A DNA stretch of 39,029 bases from CAYWGR01 sp964458015. Its GTDB lineage: Bacteria; Planctomycetota; Planctomycetia; Pirellulales; Thermoguttaceae. A program made the translations under genes and the position numbers. Of the stretch, positions 1-9,056 are shown in pieces (positions within the stretch are counted from its first letter, which is position 1; the number at the start of each line of letters is the position of its first letter). The DNA is taken from assembly GCA_964458015.1 (NCBI GenBank), contig CAYWGR010000029.1:1-39029 (forward strand), in the 5' to 3' direction. The notes under the pieces are model-generated. The model made no database searches, was not told the origin of the DNA, and was given only the letters and a program-made list of their open reading frames with translations.

Positions 1-14
1 TCCGCCTTTCGCAT

Positions 15-58
15 CTCCCCTCGCCCGTTTACGGGAGAGGGGCCGGGGGTGAGGGCGG
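15..58. repeat. CCCTCGCCC-type palindromic repeat, full copy
   Basis: A full-length copy of a dispersed element that begins CTCCCCTCGCCCG, has a short loop, returns as CGGGAGAGGGG and ends in a G-rich tail (GGGGGTGAGGGCGG). Close relatives lie at 10935-10977, 21787-21948, 22697-22742 and 38917-39029. It can fold as a GC-rich hairpin and lies only between genes. The function is unknown. Confidence 0.75.
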
Positions 59-346
59 GTTGCCTCCCAAAAACCGTCTTTTTGCTTTTCGTAACCCATT
101 GTCCCATATAGTCGCGAAAGGCGGACGCTCTCTTTACAAACCTCTTACGCTGGTTTTCCCGCTGTTTTTCCTCCAATTCCCGAGCACCCTCAAACGACTC
201 GCCAATGCCTACAACGCTCGCTCATTGCCAACCTCATGCCGCCATTAACATCCAGCCACACCCCCAAGATAGCGTACAATTTCGCATCCCACGATTAGTA
301 ATTCATGCGGAAATTCTATTAATAACGTCGATCTTCAATAAATGTC

Positions 347-374
347 TTGACCAATTTCCAAGTTGTGGTCTAAT
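347..374 (+). promoter_or_regulatory. Putative sigma70-type promoter of the DUF1559 gene
   Basis: TTGACC at 347-352 (5/6 to the -35 consensus) and TCTAAT at 369-374 (5/6 to the -10 consensus) are separated by 16 nt. The predicted start site lies about 65 nt before the ATG at 445. Prediction by eye only. Confidence 0.45.
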
Positions 375-444
375 AAGAGGTGGTGGCAAAGTCTAAGGGC
401 GGCCTTGCCAGCCAGTTTCCCGGAACACGTCAGGAGAGGCATAT

Positions 445-1509
445 ATGCGCTCAAAGAGAGTCAAGCTATCCGCGTTTACTTTGGTCGAGCTTCTGGTGGT
501 CATCACGATCATCGGCATTCTTATCTCACTGCTCCTTCCCGCCGTTCAAGCGGCCCGTGAAGCTGCTCGACGCATGCAGTGCACCAATCAACTCAAACAG
601 ATCGGCCTAGCCCTTCACAACTACGCATCGGCCAACCGCGTCTTCCCGCCAGGAGTGATTACCAGCACCACAAACATAGCCGACCCCTGGAAGGACGCCA
701 CGGTTGGTGAAGGCGGTCATGGCACCAGCTTTTTACTGCGGTTACTACCCTACATTGAAATGGACACCATCTTCAAGCAGTGGGATTTCGGCACGAGCGT
801 CTCAGGTAACACTGCCGCCCACACCAACGCCACAACTAAGGTTGTCTATTCCACTCCAGCCGCCATACTTGAGATCAGAACGCTTTATTGCCCTACCCGT
901 CGAAGCGCTTTCCGCTCGGGCACCGATACGGTTATGATGCTGGATACTTCAACGTCATCAGTATGGACGGGCGGCGGGACCGATTTCGGCGGTTGCGCCG
1001 GCCGGCTTGATTGGGCCTTGCAAACTATGAGTTTCAACCCCGGATATAGTAAAGCAGGGACCACTCCTTTCCCCGCCAACTTCTCCGATGGCACCAGCCT
1101 CTCGAAATGCTGGGGCATCTTCGGCCAAGTCAACATGAGCACATCGTTCGGCGCGATTCGCGATGGCACATCCAACACCCTCATGACCGGCGAACTGCAA
1201 CGGATTACCACGCAACCCGCGTCGGGCGACACTACTCGTAATTCCAGCACCGGCCCTGTCATTAGCCACGACGGCTGGGCAGTCGGCGGTGATGCAACCT
1301 TATTTAGCACGGGCGTGCTCTCTGCCACCAGCGGTTCAACGTCCCAGATGAACAATGGCTGGTTTGCGTCGCCCGGCAGCGATCATAACGGTACGATCAA
1401 CTATGGTATGGGCGACGGCTCCGTCCGCTCGCTAAGCGTTTCGACCAGTGCCGAGGTGTTCGCTCTCTTGGGAAGCATGTCTGATTCCCTACCAGTCACC
1501 CTCGAGTAA
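445..1509 (+). CDS. DUF1559 domain-containing pseudopilin-like protein
   Basis: This is a planctomycete-type DUF1559 protein of 354 residues. The N-terminus has a short basic stretch, then the prepilin cleavage and methylation signature FTLVELLVVITIIGILISLL, which gives one hydrophobic helix at residues 11-33. The family landmark AAREAARRMQCTNQLKQIGL follows. The C-terminal region holds the family's H-X9-DG type motif, here DHNGTINYGMGDGSVRSL near residue 325. The family is greatly expanded in Planctomycetota and is thought to be exported and surface-associated, but its biochemical role is unknown. The ATG at 445 is supported by AGGAGAGG eight or so bases upstream. The gene stands alone, between its own promoter-like pair and a strong terminator, so it is probably monocistronic. 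Confidence 0.93.
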   Translation: MRSKRVKLSAFTLVELLVVITIIGILISLLLPAVQAAREAARRMQCTNQLKQIGLALHNYASANRVFPPGVITSTTNIADPWKDATVGEGGHGTSFLLRLLPYIEMDTIFKQWDFGTSVSGNTAAHTNATTKVVYSTPAAILEIRTLYCPTRRSAFRSGTDTVMMLDTSTSSVWTGGGTDFGGCAGRLDWALQTMSFNPGYSKAGTTPFPANFSDGTSLSKCWGIFGQVNMSTSFGAIRDGTSNTLMTGELQRITTQPASGDTTRNSSTGPVISHDGWAVGGDATLFSTGVLSATSGSTSQMNNGWFASPGSDHNGTINYGMGDGSVRSLSVSTSAEVFALLGSMSDSLPVTLE

Positions 1510-1544
1510 TTTTTTTGACTTAACGCAAATCCGGGAAACGATTC

Positions 1545-1587
1545 CGCGGGGCGAACGCCCAAAACGTTCGCCCCGCGTTTATTTCTT
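1545..1587 (+). terminator. Rho-independent terminator of the DUF1559 gene
   Basis: A perfect 13-bp inverted repeat (CGCGGGGCGAACG at 1545-1557 and CGTTCGCCCCGCG at 1565-1577) with a 7-nt loop is followed by TTTATTTCTT. It begins 36 nt after the stop codon at 1509. Confidence 0.85.
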
Positions 1588-2045
1588 GGCCGTCTTCTGC
1601 GGATTTCAATCACGAGTGCCCTTATTTGTGGGCTACATTCAGCTTGCTGATCGCTCAGCAAAGAGATTTTCCCAGGCAGGGTGCGGTAACAGGATATGGC
1701 GGTTTGTCCGCAGACCGCAAAAAGCACAACAGTTTAGCCAGGAACTCGTTAGCTGAAAGCTTATTAGCCGGGAGCTAACAGCTCCCGGAATGTGCCCGGA
1801 TTGCACAATAGTTTAGCGACCGACACAACGTCAGCCCCTACGTTTAGCAGCCGCCGGTACGGCGGCCCTGTTGCCAAGCTGCCCTACCCATAATTATCTT
1901 ATCTCTAGCCCAAACAACATCGTTATCAACAAAACCCTCTCGCAAATCTTGTCAATCCTGGAAATCCTGTCCGCTTGTTTGTTCTCGTACTATTCTCAAC
2001 GATTATCCGAGCGGTAGCTCGCATTGGCTGGCGGCCCTTGCCGCC
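1588..2045. other. Non-coding interval with small repeats
   Basis: No convincing gene is seen here. It holds a 15-nt direct repeat (GCACAACAGTTTAGC near 1726 and GCACAATAGTTTAGC near 1804), the palindrome at 1768-1788, and a perfect 7-bp hairpin GCCGCCG/CGGCGGC at 1850-1866. It lies between the 3' ends of two convergent genes. Confidence 0.6.
1768..1788. repeat. CCGGGAGCT palindrome, copy 1
   Basis: A perfect inverted repeat CCGGGAGCT / AGCTCCCGG with a 3-nt loop, preceded by TAG and followed by AATGTGC. The same unit with the same flanks recurs at 5025-5045, and a third copy is at 22036-22056. Confidence 0.85.
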
Positions 2046-4742
2046 CTACGCACTCTCGGCCTTCCAACGCCGTTTCGCATTCTTCGCCGGCGGTTCTTCC
2101 TCGTGTTCTTCAACTTCCGCTTCCGCATCTTCTTCCTCGCCTAACTCCTCTTCTTCCTCTTGTTGATAGTCTTCGTCCTCGTACTCTTCATCCTCTTCCT
2201 CGAATTCCTGTTCCTCCTCGTCGTAATCTTCTTCGTCTTCGTCGGTCGCGAAAGGCGGCTCCTCGTCCTCTTCTTCAGGATCGTCCACCGGCCTCACCGT
2301 CCGAATACTGCCCGACGACATCCTCTGCTCCCCGGGCTCTTCCAATTGAATCTTATTATTGCGACGCGGCTTCGACGCCTCGGCAACCGCCGGCGCCGCT
2401 TCCTCGCCGTTCATCTGCTGCCATTGTTCCAGCGAAAGCAGTATTTCACGCGCTTGCGAACCGTTATACGGCCCCACAATGCCGTCTTCGGCCATAAAAT
2501 CAATAAGCCGGGCCGCACGACCGTAGCCGATGCCCAACGATCGCTGCAACAGCGACACGCTGCCGCGCCCCTCGCGCACCACGATATCAATCGCCGACTC
2601 GTAAAGCTCGTCGCGGTTCGCGAATTTCGCCTTGCCGTCGCCGTCCGTCGTCGTCGTCTTCAGTTGCACCAATTCCTTAACAAACTGCGGCTCCTCCGTG
2701 GCCACGGCCCCAATGACCCGCGAAATTTCGTCGTCGCTCAAATAAGTGCCCTGGCCGCGAAGCAACGTGCTGGTGCCCGGCCACAGGAACAGCATATCGC
2801 CGTTGCCCAACAGCTTATCAGCGCCCATTTCATCCAGCACCACGCGGCTATCCGTTCGGCTCGCTACTTGGAACGCAATACGTGCCGGCAAGTTTGACTT
2901 GATCAAGCCCGTGATCACATCCACCGTCGGCTTTTGCGTGGCCAACACCAAATGAATACCGACCGCGCGACTCTTTTGAGCCAAGCGAATAATATGCCCT
3001 TCCACCTCCTTGGCAGCCGTCATCATCAAGTCGGCCAACTCGTCGGCCACAATGACGATATACGGCATGTGCGTCGGAATCTGCTTGCGTTCCTCATCGT
3101 CCTCCGGCTGAATGCGATCCATCAACTCGTCCACGCCCAACTGGTTGTAGACGCTGATATGCCGCACGCCCGCCCGGGCCAACAGATGATAACGCTCTTC
3201 CATTTTTTCGACAGCCCAGCCCAAAATCGCCTCGGCCTTGCGCATATCGGTCACCACCGGATGCATCAAATGCGGCAGGCATTTATAAGGGCTCAATTCG
3301 ACCATCTTCGGGTCGATCATCAACATCCGCACGTCGTCCGGCCGCCGCGTCATCAGCATCGAAACGATGATCGAATTCAAGCAGACGCTCTTGCCCGTGC
3401 CAGTGCGTCCGGCAATCAACAAGTGCGGCAACGTCGTCAGATCCACAATCAGCGGAGCCCCGGCCACGTCCTTGCCCAGATATACCGGGATTCGCATCTT
3501 TTGCGCCTTGCCGCTCGCTTCTTCCATCACTTCGCGCAAATGGACGATCTGCCGATCGTTGTTCGGCACTTCGATGCCCACCGTATTTTTGCCCGGCAAC
3601 GGAGCCACGATGCGCACGCTCGGTACGCGCAGCGCAATCGCCAGATCGTCGGCCAATCCCGTAATGCGGCTCAACCGCAAACCGGCCTCAAGCTCCACCT
3701 CGAACTGCGCAATCACCGGGCCGGTCTGAATCTCCACCACCCGGATATTGAAACCGAAATCGGCAAAAGTTTTCTCCAGTATCTTCGCCTTCCGCCGCAC
3801 CTCTTTCTCTTGCTCGTCGAAACTGAACGCCTCGCCCTTCACCAGCAGTTCGAGCGAAGGCAATTCATAGTCCGAGGCCTCGTGGCTAACGCCCGATTCG
3901 TCCATTTCTTCCAGCACTTCCTTGTGCTGCTTCGACGATTTCGGTCGGCTGATGCCCACCTTCGAACCGAGCGCCTTGCGCCCTTCGCCGGTCGCCGGTT
4001 CCAATACCTCGATCTCGGCCGCCGCTTTCTTCGGCTCCGCGACAACTGCCTCCGCTGCCTCATCGGCAACTCGGCCCGCTACGCGAACCGCCATCGGGCC
4101 GCCGGCCGGCACCACATCGACGCTATCCAAATCCGAGCGGCGCACTCCGTTCAACTTCTGCGCATAAGCCGTGCCCACCTGCAAAACGCCTTGCCCCAGC
4201 TTGCGCGACGGATTGCCAACCGCCCAAGCCAATAGCCGTACCAACAAATAGTCGGTCGAAAGCAGCAGGCCGCCTATCACCATGCTGATCGTAAGAATAT
4301 ACGCCCCCACACTGGCAAACTGCGTTTGCAACAAGGCCTTGATCGAAACGCCGAAATAGCCGCCGGGCCCAATCACCGGTCCCGGCGAAAAACTCGGCGC
4401 CGCCAACGCCGCCAACGTCGTGAAACCGATCATCGAAAGCAGCCAGCCCCCGGCGCGCAGCCACGGCTGACTTACATTCCGATGGATCAGCAATACAGCA
4501 TCGAAAGCCGCCAGTGAAACCAGCAGATAGTAAGCCCCCAGGCCAAATACTTCAAACATCAAGCGGCTTACCAAAGCCCCCCAATATCCGCACATATTGA
4601 CCGGCTGCGAATGCTGCGGAAAGACAAGTTTGCCCGGCGGATCGGCCGGATCGTAACTCAACAATGCGGCCCCAAGAAAGATCACGCCGGCCAGCAGAAC
4701 CAGTGCTAGCAAATCGATTTTCAGATTACGGTTTTCTAACAT
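2046..4742 (-). CDS. ftsK: DNA translocase FtsK/SpoIIIE
   Basis: This is the septal DNA pump that moves chromosome ends through the closing division septum. Counting from the ATG at 4742 (898 residues), the N-terminal ~170 residues contain four hydrophobic helices, followed by a variable linker. The motor domain has Walker A GRTGTGKSVC near residue 447 and Walker B VIVADELADL near 566. The winged-helix gamma domain, which reads DNA polarity in characterised FtsK proteins, spans about 709-774 (SVSLLQRSLGIGYGRAARLI). A further ~120 residues follow, mostly Glu and Asp between about 817 and 885, with a basic end KRRWKAESA. This tail is unusual, because gamma normally closes the protein. An alternative start at 4793 would read through a palindromic repeat, so 4742 is preferred although no clear Shine-Dalgarno site is seen. 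truB lies upstream on the same strand. Confidence 0.95.
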   Translation of the reverse strand: MLENRNLKIDLLALVLLAGVIFLGAALLSYDPADPPGKLVFPQHSQPVNMCGYWGALVSRLMFEVFGLGAYYLLVSLAAFDAVLLIHRNVSQPWLRAGGWLLSMIGFTTLAALAAPSFSPGPVIGPGGYFGVSIKALLQTQFASVGAYILTISMVIGGLLLSTDYLLVRLLAWAVGNPSRKLGQGVLQVGTAYAQKLNGVRRSDLDSVDVVPAGGPMAVRVAGRVADEAAEAVVAEPKKAAAEIEVLEPATGEGRKALGSKVGISRPKSSKQHKEVLEEMDESGVSHEASDYELPSLELLVKGEAFSFDEQEKEVRRKAKILEKTFADFGFNIRVVEIQTGPVIAQFEVELEAGLRLSRITGLADDLAIALRVPSVRIVAPLPGKNTVGIEVPNNDRQIVHLREVMEEASGKAQKMRIPVYLGKDVAGAPLIVDLTTLPHLLIAGRTGTGKSVCLNSIIVSMLMTRRPDDVRMLMIDPKMVELSPYKCLPHLMHPVVTDMRKAEAILGWAVEKMEERYHLLARAGVRHISVYNQLGVDELMDRIQPEDDEERKQIPTHMPYIVIVADELADLMMTAAKEVEGHIIRLAQKSRAVGIHLVLATQKPTVDVITGLIKSNLPARIAFQVASRTDSRVVLDEMGADKLLGNGDMLFLWPGTSTLLRGQGTYLSDDEISRVIGAVATEEPQFVKELVQLKTTTTDGDGKAKFANRDELYESAIDIVVREGRGSVSLLQRSLGIGYGRAARLIDFMAEDGIVGPYNGSQAREILLSLEQWQQMNGEEAAPAVAEASKPRRNNKIQLEEPGEQRMSSGSIRTVRPVDDPEEEDEEPPFATDEDEEDYDEEEQEFEEEDEEYEDEDYQQEEEEELGEEEDAEAEVEEHEEEPPAKNAKRRWKAESA

Positions 4743-4751
4743 AATACGCCG

Positions 4752-4809
4752 TTGTGGTGCAGGCGTCCGACCTGTCGTTGCACGATCAGGCAAGACGCCT
4801 ACACCACAA
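4752..4809. repeat. REP-like long palindrome, copy 1
   Basis: The left arm TTGTGGTGCAGGCGTC (4752-4767) pairs with GACGCCTACACCACAA (4794-4809) with one mismatch. The 26-nt interior is itself partly palindromic. A second member of the family lies at 16332-16378. It ends 10 nt upstream of the ftsK start codon. Confidence 0.75.
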
Positions 4810-5024
4810 GACTTTCAAAATTGGGGGGGCGGCATAGTGGCGGCTACTCGCTATATCGACGCCGCAAGACAATTTCAACCAACCTACGCCCTTCGCACCC
4901 TGCCGTTTACCCCTCCGAAAACATGCTTCAAACCGTCGCCTCAAGTACAACCCGCACGAACCCCGCCGTCGGATTAAACAGTCGCAAGAAACATGCTTGC
5001 AGCGTATTTAAGGCAAAAAAATAG

Positions 5025-5045
5025 CCGGGAGCTGACAGCTCCCGG
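5025..5045. repeat. CCGGGAGCT palindrome, copy 2
   Basis: The same 9-bp arms as at 1768-1788 with loop GAC instead of AAC. It has TAG before it and AATGTGC after it, as in copy 1. Confidence 0.85.
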
Positions 5046-5101
5046 AATGTGCGAGAATTCTCCCTCTCGTATGCCACTCGCTTTACCAGACCTTTCCATC
5101 C

Positions 5102-6034
5102 CTACCCCGTCGGCATATTTCGACGCACCAGCCATCTCCCCGCCTCGGACGGATAAAGCACTCCGACAAGACCTCCGTCGGGATCCAAAGCCGCAAACTC
5201 GTCAGAAACGGCACATTCCGAGCCACATTCAACGCTTTGCCCATTCCGAATCCGCATCGCCTCGTCGGCCGAAAGCTGCACCGTCGGCAAATATCCCACC
5301 GCTCTTAGAGGCGGCTGTAGATGCGTCGTCCAGTTGTCCGACGTTAAATCCCTCGGATCGTATGCATCCTCGATCGAAAAAACGCCAATCGCCGTGCGAA
5401 CCAGCGCCGACATCACGGCCCCCGTGCCCAGCGACGCTGCCAAATCGCGGCCCAGCGAGCGAATATAAGTGCCGCTGCCGCACTCGATTTCCAAAACCAA
5501 CTCAGGATACTGATACGACCTCACCTGAATCTCGAAAATTTCCACCGGCCGCGGCTTTAAATCCACCGGCTTCCCCTGCCGAGCCAGTTTATAGGCCGGC
5601 CGACCGTGAATCTTGAGCGCCGAGAATACAGGCGGACGCTGCTCGATCCGCCCTACAAATCCGCAGGCCGCCGTTTGAATCTCTTCCAACGTCGGACGCT
5701 TGGCATCCGTCAGCACAACCGCTTCGCTCTCGATATCCTCCGTCGGACTCTGCCGACCCAGCAAAAACGTGCCGACATACCGCTTGCGCATCCGCTGAAC
5801 ATATTCGATCAAATGCGTCGCCCCGCCGACGCATACCACCAGCACCCCCGAAGCCAGCGGATCGAGCGTCCCGGCATGTCCCGCCTTGGCAGGCCGGGTT
5901 AAACGCTGCACCATATTGACCACCTGCCGCGAGGTTATCCCCCGTGGCTTGTTCAGGTTCAGCAGTCCGCAAAACGATCGAGGTGAATCTTGGCGTCCGC
6001 AGGCAGTCGTCATGCTTGAATTCATGGGTTCCAT
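5102..6034 (-). CDS. truB: tRNA pseudouridine(55) synthase TruB
   Basis: TruB isomerises U55 in the T loop of tRNAs. The protein opens with the family block GLLNLNKPRGITSRQVV and carries the catalytic motif AGHAGTLDPLASGVLVV with the nucleophilic Asp in GTLDP. It also has RYVGTFLLGRQSPTED (substrate-loop Tyr) and GTYIRSLGRDLAASLGTGA. With the ATG at 6034 it is 310 residues, normal for the family. ATGs at 6025 and 6013 are equally possible, and an upstream one at 6070 is less so, because the conserved part begins about 20 residues in. No strong Shine-Dalgarno site decides this. In many bacteria truB sits with rbfA, infB and rpsO; none of these is here. Divergent from the kinase gene at 6180. 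Confidence 0.95.
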   Translation of the reverse strand: MEPMNSSMTTACGRQDSPRSFCGLLNLNKPRGITSRQVVNMVQRLTRPAKAGHAGTLDPLASGVLVVCVGGATHLIEYVQRMRKRYVGTFLLGRQSPTEDIESEAVVLTDAKRPTLEEIQTAACGFVGRIEQRPPVFSALKIHGRPAYKLARQGKPVDLKPRPVEIFEIQVRSYQYPELVLEIECGSGTYIRSLGRDLAASLGTGAVMSALVRTAIGVFSIEDAYDPRDLTSDNWTTHLQPPLRAVGYLPTVQLSADEAMRIRNGQSVECGSECAVSDEFAALDPDGGLVGVLYPSEAGRWLVRRNMPTG

Positions 6035-6129
6035 TCTAATATCCGTCCGAAACCACGTGCAGCCCCCCAACGACTGGCAACAATCACCACTATGCGGTAA
6101 AATTACTGTTATCGTGACAATAAATCTGT

Positions 6130-6178
6130 CCCCTAATCCCTGACCTCTGCCCCCTAATCCCTAACCTCTGCCCCCTCC
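6130..6178 (+). repeat. Heptad-based tandem repeat before the kinase gene
   Basis: Two 21-nt units (6130-6150 and 6151-6171) differ at one position, and a partial third unit CCCCTCC follows. Each 21-nt unit is three heptads (CCCCTAA, TCCCTGA or TCCCTAA, CCTCTGC). The array runs to within two bases of the ATG at 6180 and replaces any Shine-Dalgarno site. Confidence 0.8.
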
Positions 6179-6179
6179 C

Positions 6180-8009
6180 ATGCCCTTCGACCACCTTGGC
6201 CCCTACCAAATCGTCGGCAAACTCGGCCGTGGCGGCATGGGCACGGTCTACGAGGGCGTTCACCGCGAAAGCGGCGAACCCGCCGCCGTAAAACTTCTTG
6301 CCGCCGCTCTGGCCCAGGAAGAAGGCTTCCGCGTCCGTTTCGAATCCGAAATCGAAACCCTCCGCAAACTCAACCATCCCAATATCGTGCGGCTATTCGG
6401 TTTCGGCGAGCAAGACGGCCATCTCTTCTATGCGATGGAATTGGTCGATGGCAACAGCCTCGAAGAAGAATTGCAGCGAGGGCGACGGTTCGACTGGCGC
6501 GAAGCCGCCGGAATCGGCATCGAAATGTGCCTCGCCCTGCGCCACGCCCACGACCGAGGCATCGTCCACCGCGACATCAAGCCGGGCAATCTGTTGATGG
6601 CCAAAGACGGCCACGTCAAGCTCTCCGACTTCGGCATCGCGAGACTCTTCGGCAACGCCCGCCTCACCAACGACGGCAACGTGCTTGGAACCGCCGAATA
6701 CATGGCCCCGGAACAGGCCGAAGGTCGCCCCGTCGAGTATCGTGCCGATCTCTACAGCTTAGGCGCCTTGCTCTATGCACTGTTGGCCCGCCGCCCCGTG
6801 TTTCGCGGCCGCTCGCTGCTCGACGTGCTCCACAAGCAGCGTTACGATCCGCCCGACCCGATCCGCCAACATGCCCCCGAAGTACCCGAGGAATTCGAAC
6901 GTATTTTAACCCAGCTTCTCGAAAAAGAGCCGGAACGGCGAATCCCCAACGCAAGCGTACTCGGCCGGCGATTGGAAGAAATGCTGCACGCCTTATCCAC
7001 CTCGCCCGAGACGCTCGATGCTTCGGCCGATTGGTTCGAGCAAGCCGCGCCGTCGCCGCCCGCCGTTCAAGAAACGCTCTCCGTTCCGCCGCCCGAAGAC
7101 ATCCCCGACGAACCGACGCTTCACGAGCCCGTCGGCAATCTGCCTGTCACTGAAGTAATTACCGACTCGATATCGCACGAAAAACGGCCCGAGCCGATCC
7201 TGCGTATCTCCTCGCCCGTCGAGGAAAAATCCATACAACCACCGGCAGATACTTTCCCTTCCGTCGGTCGCTTCATTGTCGTCGGCGAAGACGAATTAGA
7301 TCAGGCCGTCGAAGAACCCACGCACCACCCCATCATTTCCTTCCAAACCTGGGCATTGGCCTCGGCATTACTCACCCTGGGACTCATCGCATGGTGGTTC
7401 CTCCGGCCGCCGACCGCCGACGCTTTGTTCGACCGCATTTCCACCCACGCCTCCGATAAATCGCTCGAGTCGCTGCTGTTGGCCGAACCCGACATCAACG
7501 ACTTCCTCCTCCGTTTCTCCGGCGACATCCGCGCAGGCCAACTCCGCGAATACGCCCGCGAAATCGACTTGTATCGCCTCGAAAAAACCTTCGATCGGCG
7601 AGTCCGAGGGCAGGAAAGCGCCAAAGGTCTCTCGCCCATCGAGCAGCTTTATCTGGAAGCAATCACCATTGCACGCTACGATCCCGTGCGAGGCATGGCA
7701 AAACTCCAAGCCATCGTCGATCTCAACAACCAGCCCGGCGACAACGCGGGCCCCGCCGGTCAATGCCTTACGCTCGCAAAGCGAAAGCTGGCCCAGCTTC
7801 AACATCAGGTGAAGAAAAACGCCTCCGACCAACTCATCGCCCTCAAGGAACGGCTCCAAGCCGCCGACGCCATGCGTGCCGGCGACCCCGAAACCGCGCA
7901 AGCGATGTACCGCGCCGTCGTCGAGCTTTACAGCGAAAAACCATGGGCCGCCGAGGCCGTCGCTCTCGCCCGCAAAGCTCTCAACGAAAAATCACCGTCC
8001 AAACCCTAG
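6180..8009 (+). CDS. Membrane-anchored Ser/Thr protein kinase (Hanks type)
   Basis: The 609-residue protein has an N-terminal eukaryotic-like kinase domain (about residues 6-270). It has the Gly loop GRGGMGTVYEG, the ATP-anchoring lysine in AVKLL, the catalytic loop HRDIKPGNLL, the metal-binding DFGIAR and the activation-segment end GTAEYMAPEQ. All catalytic residues are present, so it should be active. A Pro/Glu-rich juxtamembrane linker follows to about 390, then one membrane helix (391-409, ALASALLTLGLIAWWFL). The ~200-residue exported region is helical and of no recognised family, and is a likely sensor. Expanded receptor-like kinases are typical of planctomycetes. hemB starts 49 nt downstream and may be co-transcribed. 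The targets are unknown. Confidence 0.93.
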   Translation: MPFDHLGPYQIVGKLGRGGMGTVYEGVHRESGEPAAVKLLAAALAQEEGFRVRFESEIETLRKLNHPNIVRLFGFGEQDGHLFYAMELVDGNSLEEELQRGRRFDWREAAGIGIEMCLALRHAHDRGIVHRDIKPGNLLMAKDGHVKLSDFGIARLFGNARLTNDGNVLGTAEYMAPEQAEGRPVEYRADLYSLGALLYALLARRPVFRGRSLLDVLHKQRYDPPDPIRQHAPEVPEEFERILTQLLEKEPERRIPNASVLGRRLEEMLHALSTSPETLDASADWFEQAAPSPPAVQETLSVPPPEDIPDEPTLHEPVGNLPVTEVITDSISHEKRPEPILRISSPVEEKSIQPPADTFPSVGRFIVVGEDELDQAVEEPTHHPIISFQTWALASALLTLGLIAWWFLRPPTADALFDRISTHASDKSLESLLLAEPDINDFLLRFSGDIRAGQLREYAREIDLYRLEKTFDRRVRGQESAKGLSPIEQLYLEAITIARYDPVRGMAKLQAIVDLNNQPGDNAGPAGQCLTLAKRKLAQLQHQVKKNASDQLIALKERLQAADAMRAGDPETAQAMYRAVVELYSEKPWAAEAVALARKALNEKSPSKP

Positions 8010-8058
8010 TTTTGGCCGAAATTTCCCCATCCCCATCTATGGGCTACAATTTCCTATC

Positions 8059-9048
8059 ATGACATTTCCCACCACGCGCATGCGAAGGCTTCGCCATCTT
8101 CCGGCGATCCGTAATCTGGTCCGCGAAATCCGGCTCTCGCCGTCCAATTTCATCCTGCCGCTGTTTGTTCGCCCCGGCGAAGGCATCCGCGAACCCATCG
8201 CCGCCATGCCCGGCCAATGCCAGTTGTCGCCCGACATGCTCGCCGACGAAATCAGCCAGGCCGTCGAACTCGGGCTCGGCGGCGTGATCCTTTTCGGCAT
8301 CCCCGCCCACAAAGACGCTACCGGCAGCGATGCCATGAGCTCCTCCGGCATCATCGCGCAAGCCATCCGTGCCGCCAAACAAACATCGCGCGATTTTCTG
8401 ATCATCACCGATGTCTGTTGTTGCGAATATACCGACCACGGCCACTGCGGCGCCATTGGCCGCTCCACCGGCCGGCTCGATGTCGAAAACGATGCAACGC
8501 TCGAACTCTTGGCCCGACAGGCCGTGGTCCATGCCCAAGCAGGCGCCGACATGGTGGCTCCCAGCGGCATGATCGACGGCATGGTCGGCGCTATCCGCGC
8601 CGCCCTCGACGCTGCCGGCTTTTCGCATCTCCCGATCATGAGCTACGCAGCCAAGTACGCCAGTGCTTTTTACGGGCCATTCCGCGAAGCGGCCGAAAGC
8701 GCCCCGCAATTCGGCGACCGACGCAGCTATCAGATGGATCCCGCCGCTGCCGCCGATCAAGCCATGCGCGAAATCGAACTCGACCTGGCCGAAGGAGCCG
8801 ACATCATCATGGTCAAGCCCGCCCTGGCCTACCTCGACATCCTCCACCGAGCCGGCGAGCGTTTTCCCGGCGTCCCATTAGCGGCCTATAATGTATCAGG
8901 GGAATACAGCATGGTGAAAGCCGCCGCGGAGCGCGGCTGGCTCGACGAAAAACTCACCGCCCTCGAGTCCTTAACTGCCATCCGACGCGCCGGCGCCGGC
9001 ATCATCCTAACCTACTGGGCCAAAGACGCCGCACGTTGGCTAATGTAG
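8059..9048 (+). CDS. hemB: Delta-aminolevulinic acid dehydratase (porphobilinogen synthase)
   Basis: HemB condenses two 5-aminolevulinate molecules into porphobilinogen in tetrapyrrole synthesis. The 329-residue protein has the zinc-ligand cluster DVCCCEYTDHGHCG near residue 118, which marks the Zn-dependent class. The first active-site lysine is in MSYAAKYASAFYGPF (about 200) and the Schiff-base lysine in IIMVKPALAYLD (about 252). The ATG at 8059 gives the expected N-terminus (RMRRLRHLPAIRNLVRE). The open frame extends upstream to 7876, but that part overlaps the kinase gene and is not HemB-like. It probably forms an operon with the kinase gene upstream and the zinc-ribbon gene downstream, which starts 8 nt after its stop. 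Confidence 0.97.
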   Translation: MTFPTTRMRRLRHLPAIRNLVREIRLSPSNFILPLFVRPGEGIREPIAAMPGQCQLSPDMLADEISQAVELGLGGVILFGIPAHKDATGSDAMSSSGIIAQAIRAAKQTSRDFLIITDVCCCEYTDHGHCGAIGRSTGRLDVENDATLELLARQAVVHAQAGADMVAPSGMIDGMVGAIRAALDAAGFSHLPIMSYAAKYASAFYGPFREAAESAPQFGDRRSYQMDPAAAADQAMREIELDLAEGADIIMVKPALAYLDILHRAGERFPGVPLAAYNVSGEYSMVKAAAERGWLDEKLTALESLTAIRRAGAGIILTYWAKDAARWLM

Positions 9049-9056
9049 ACCAGATT

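Larger units (their letters stand above)
4743..5101. other. truB-ftsK intergenic region
   Basis: This stretch lies between two genes on the minus strand. It contains the long palindrome at 4752-4809, the CCGGGAGCT palindrome at 5025-5045 and a short direct repeat (ACATGCTT at about 4921 and 4991). No coding potential or clear promoter was recognised. Confidence 0.55.

Noticed and set aside
60..560. Short overlapping plus-strand open frames before the DUF1559 gene
   Set aside because: No homology features and poor codon bias. The stretch holds a repeat and a promoter-like pair.
2934..4235. 433-residue open frame on the plus strand inside ftsK
   Set aside because: It is antisense to ftsK, rich in Arg, His and Gln, with no domain. 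It is a by-product of the C-ending codon bias of the real gene.
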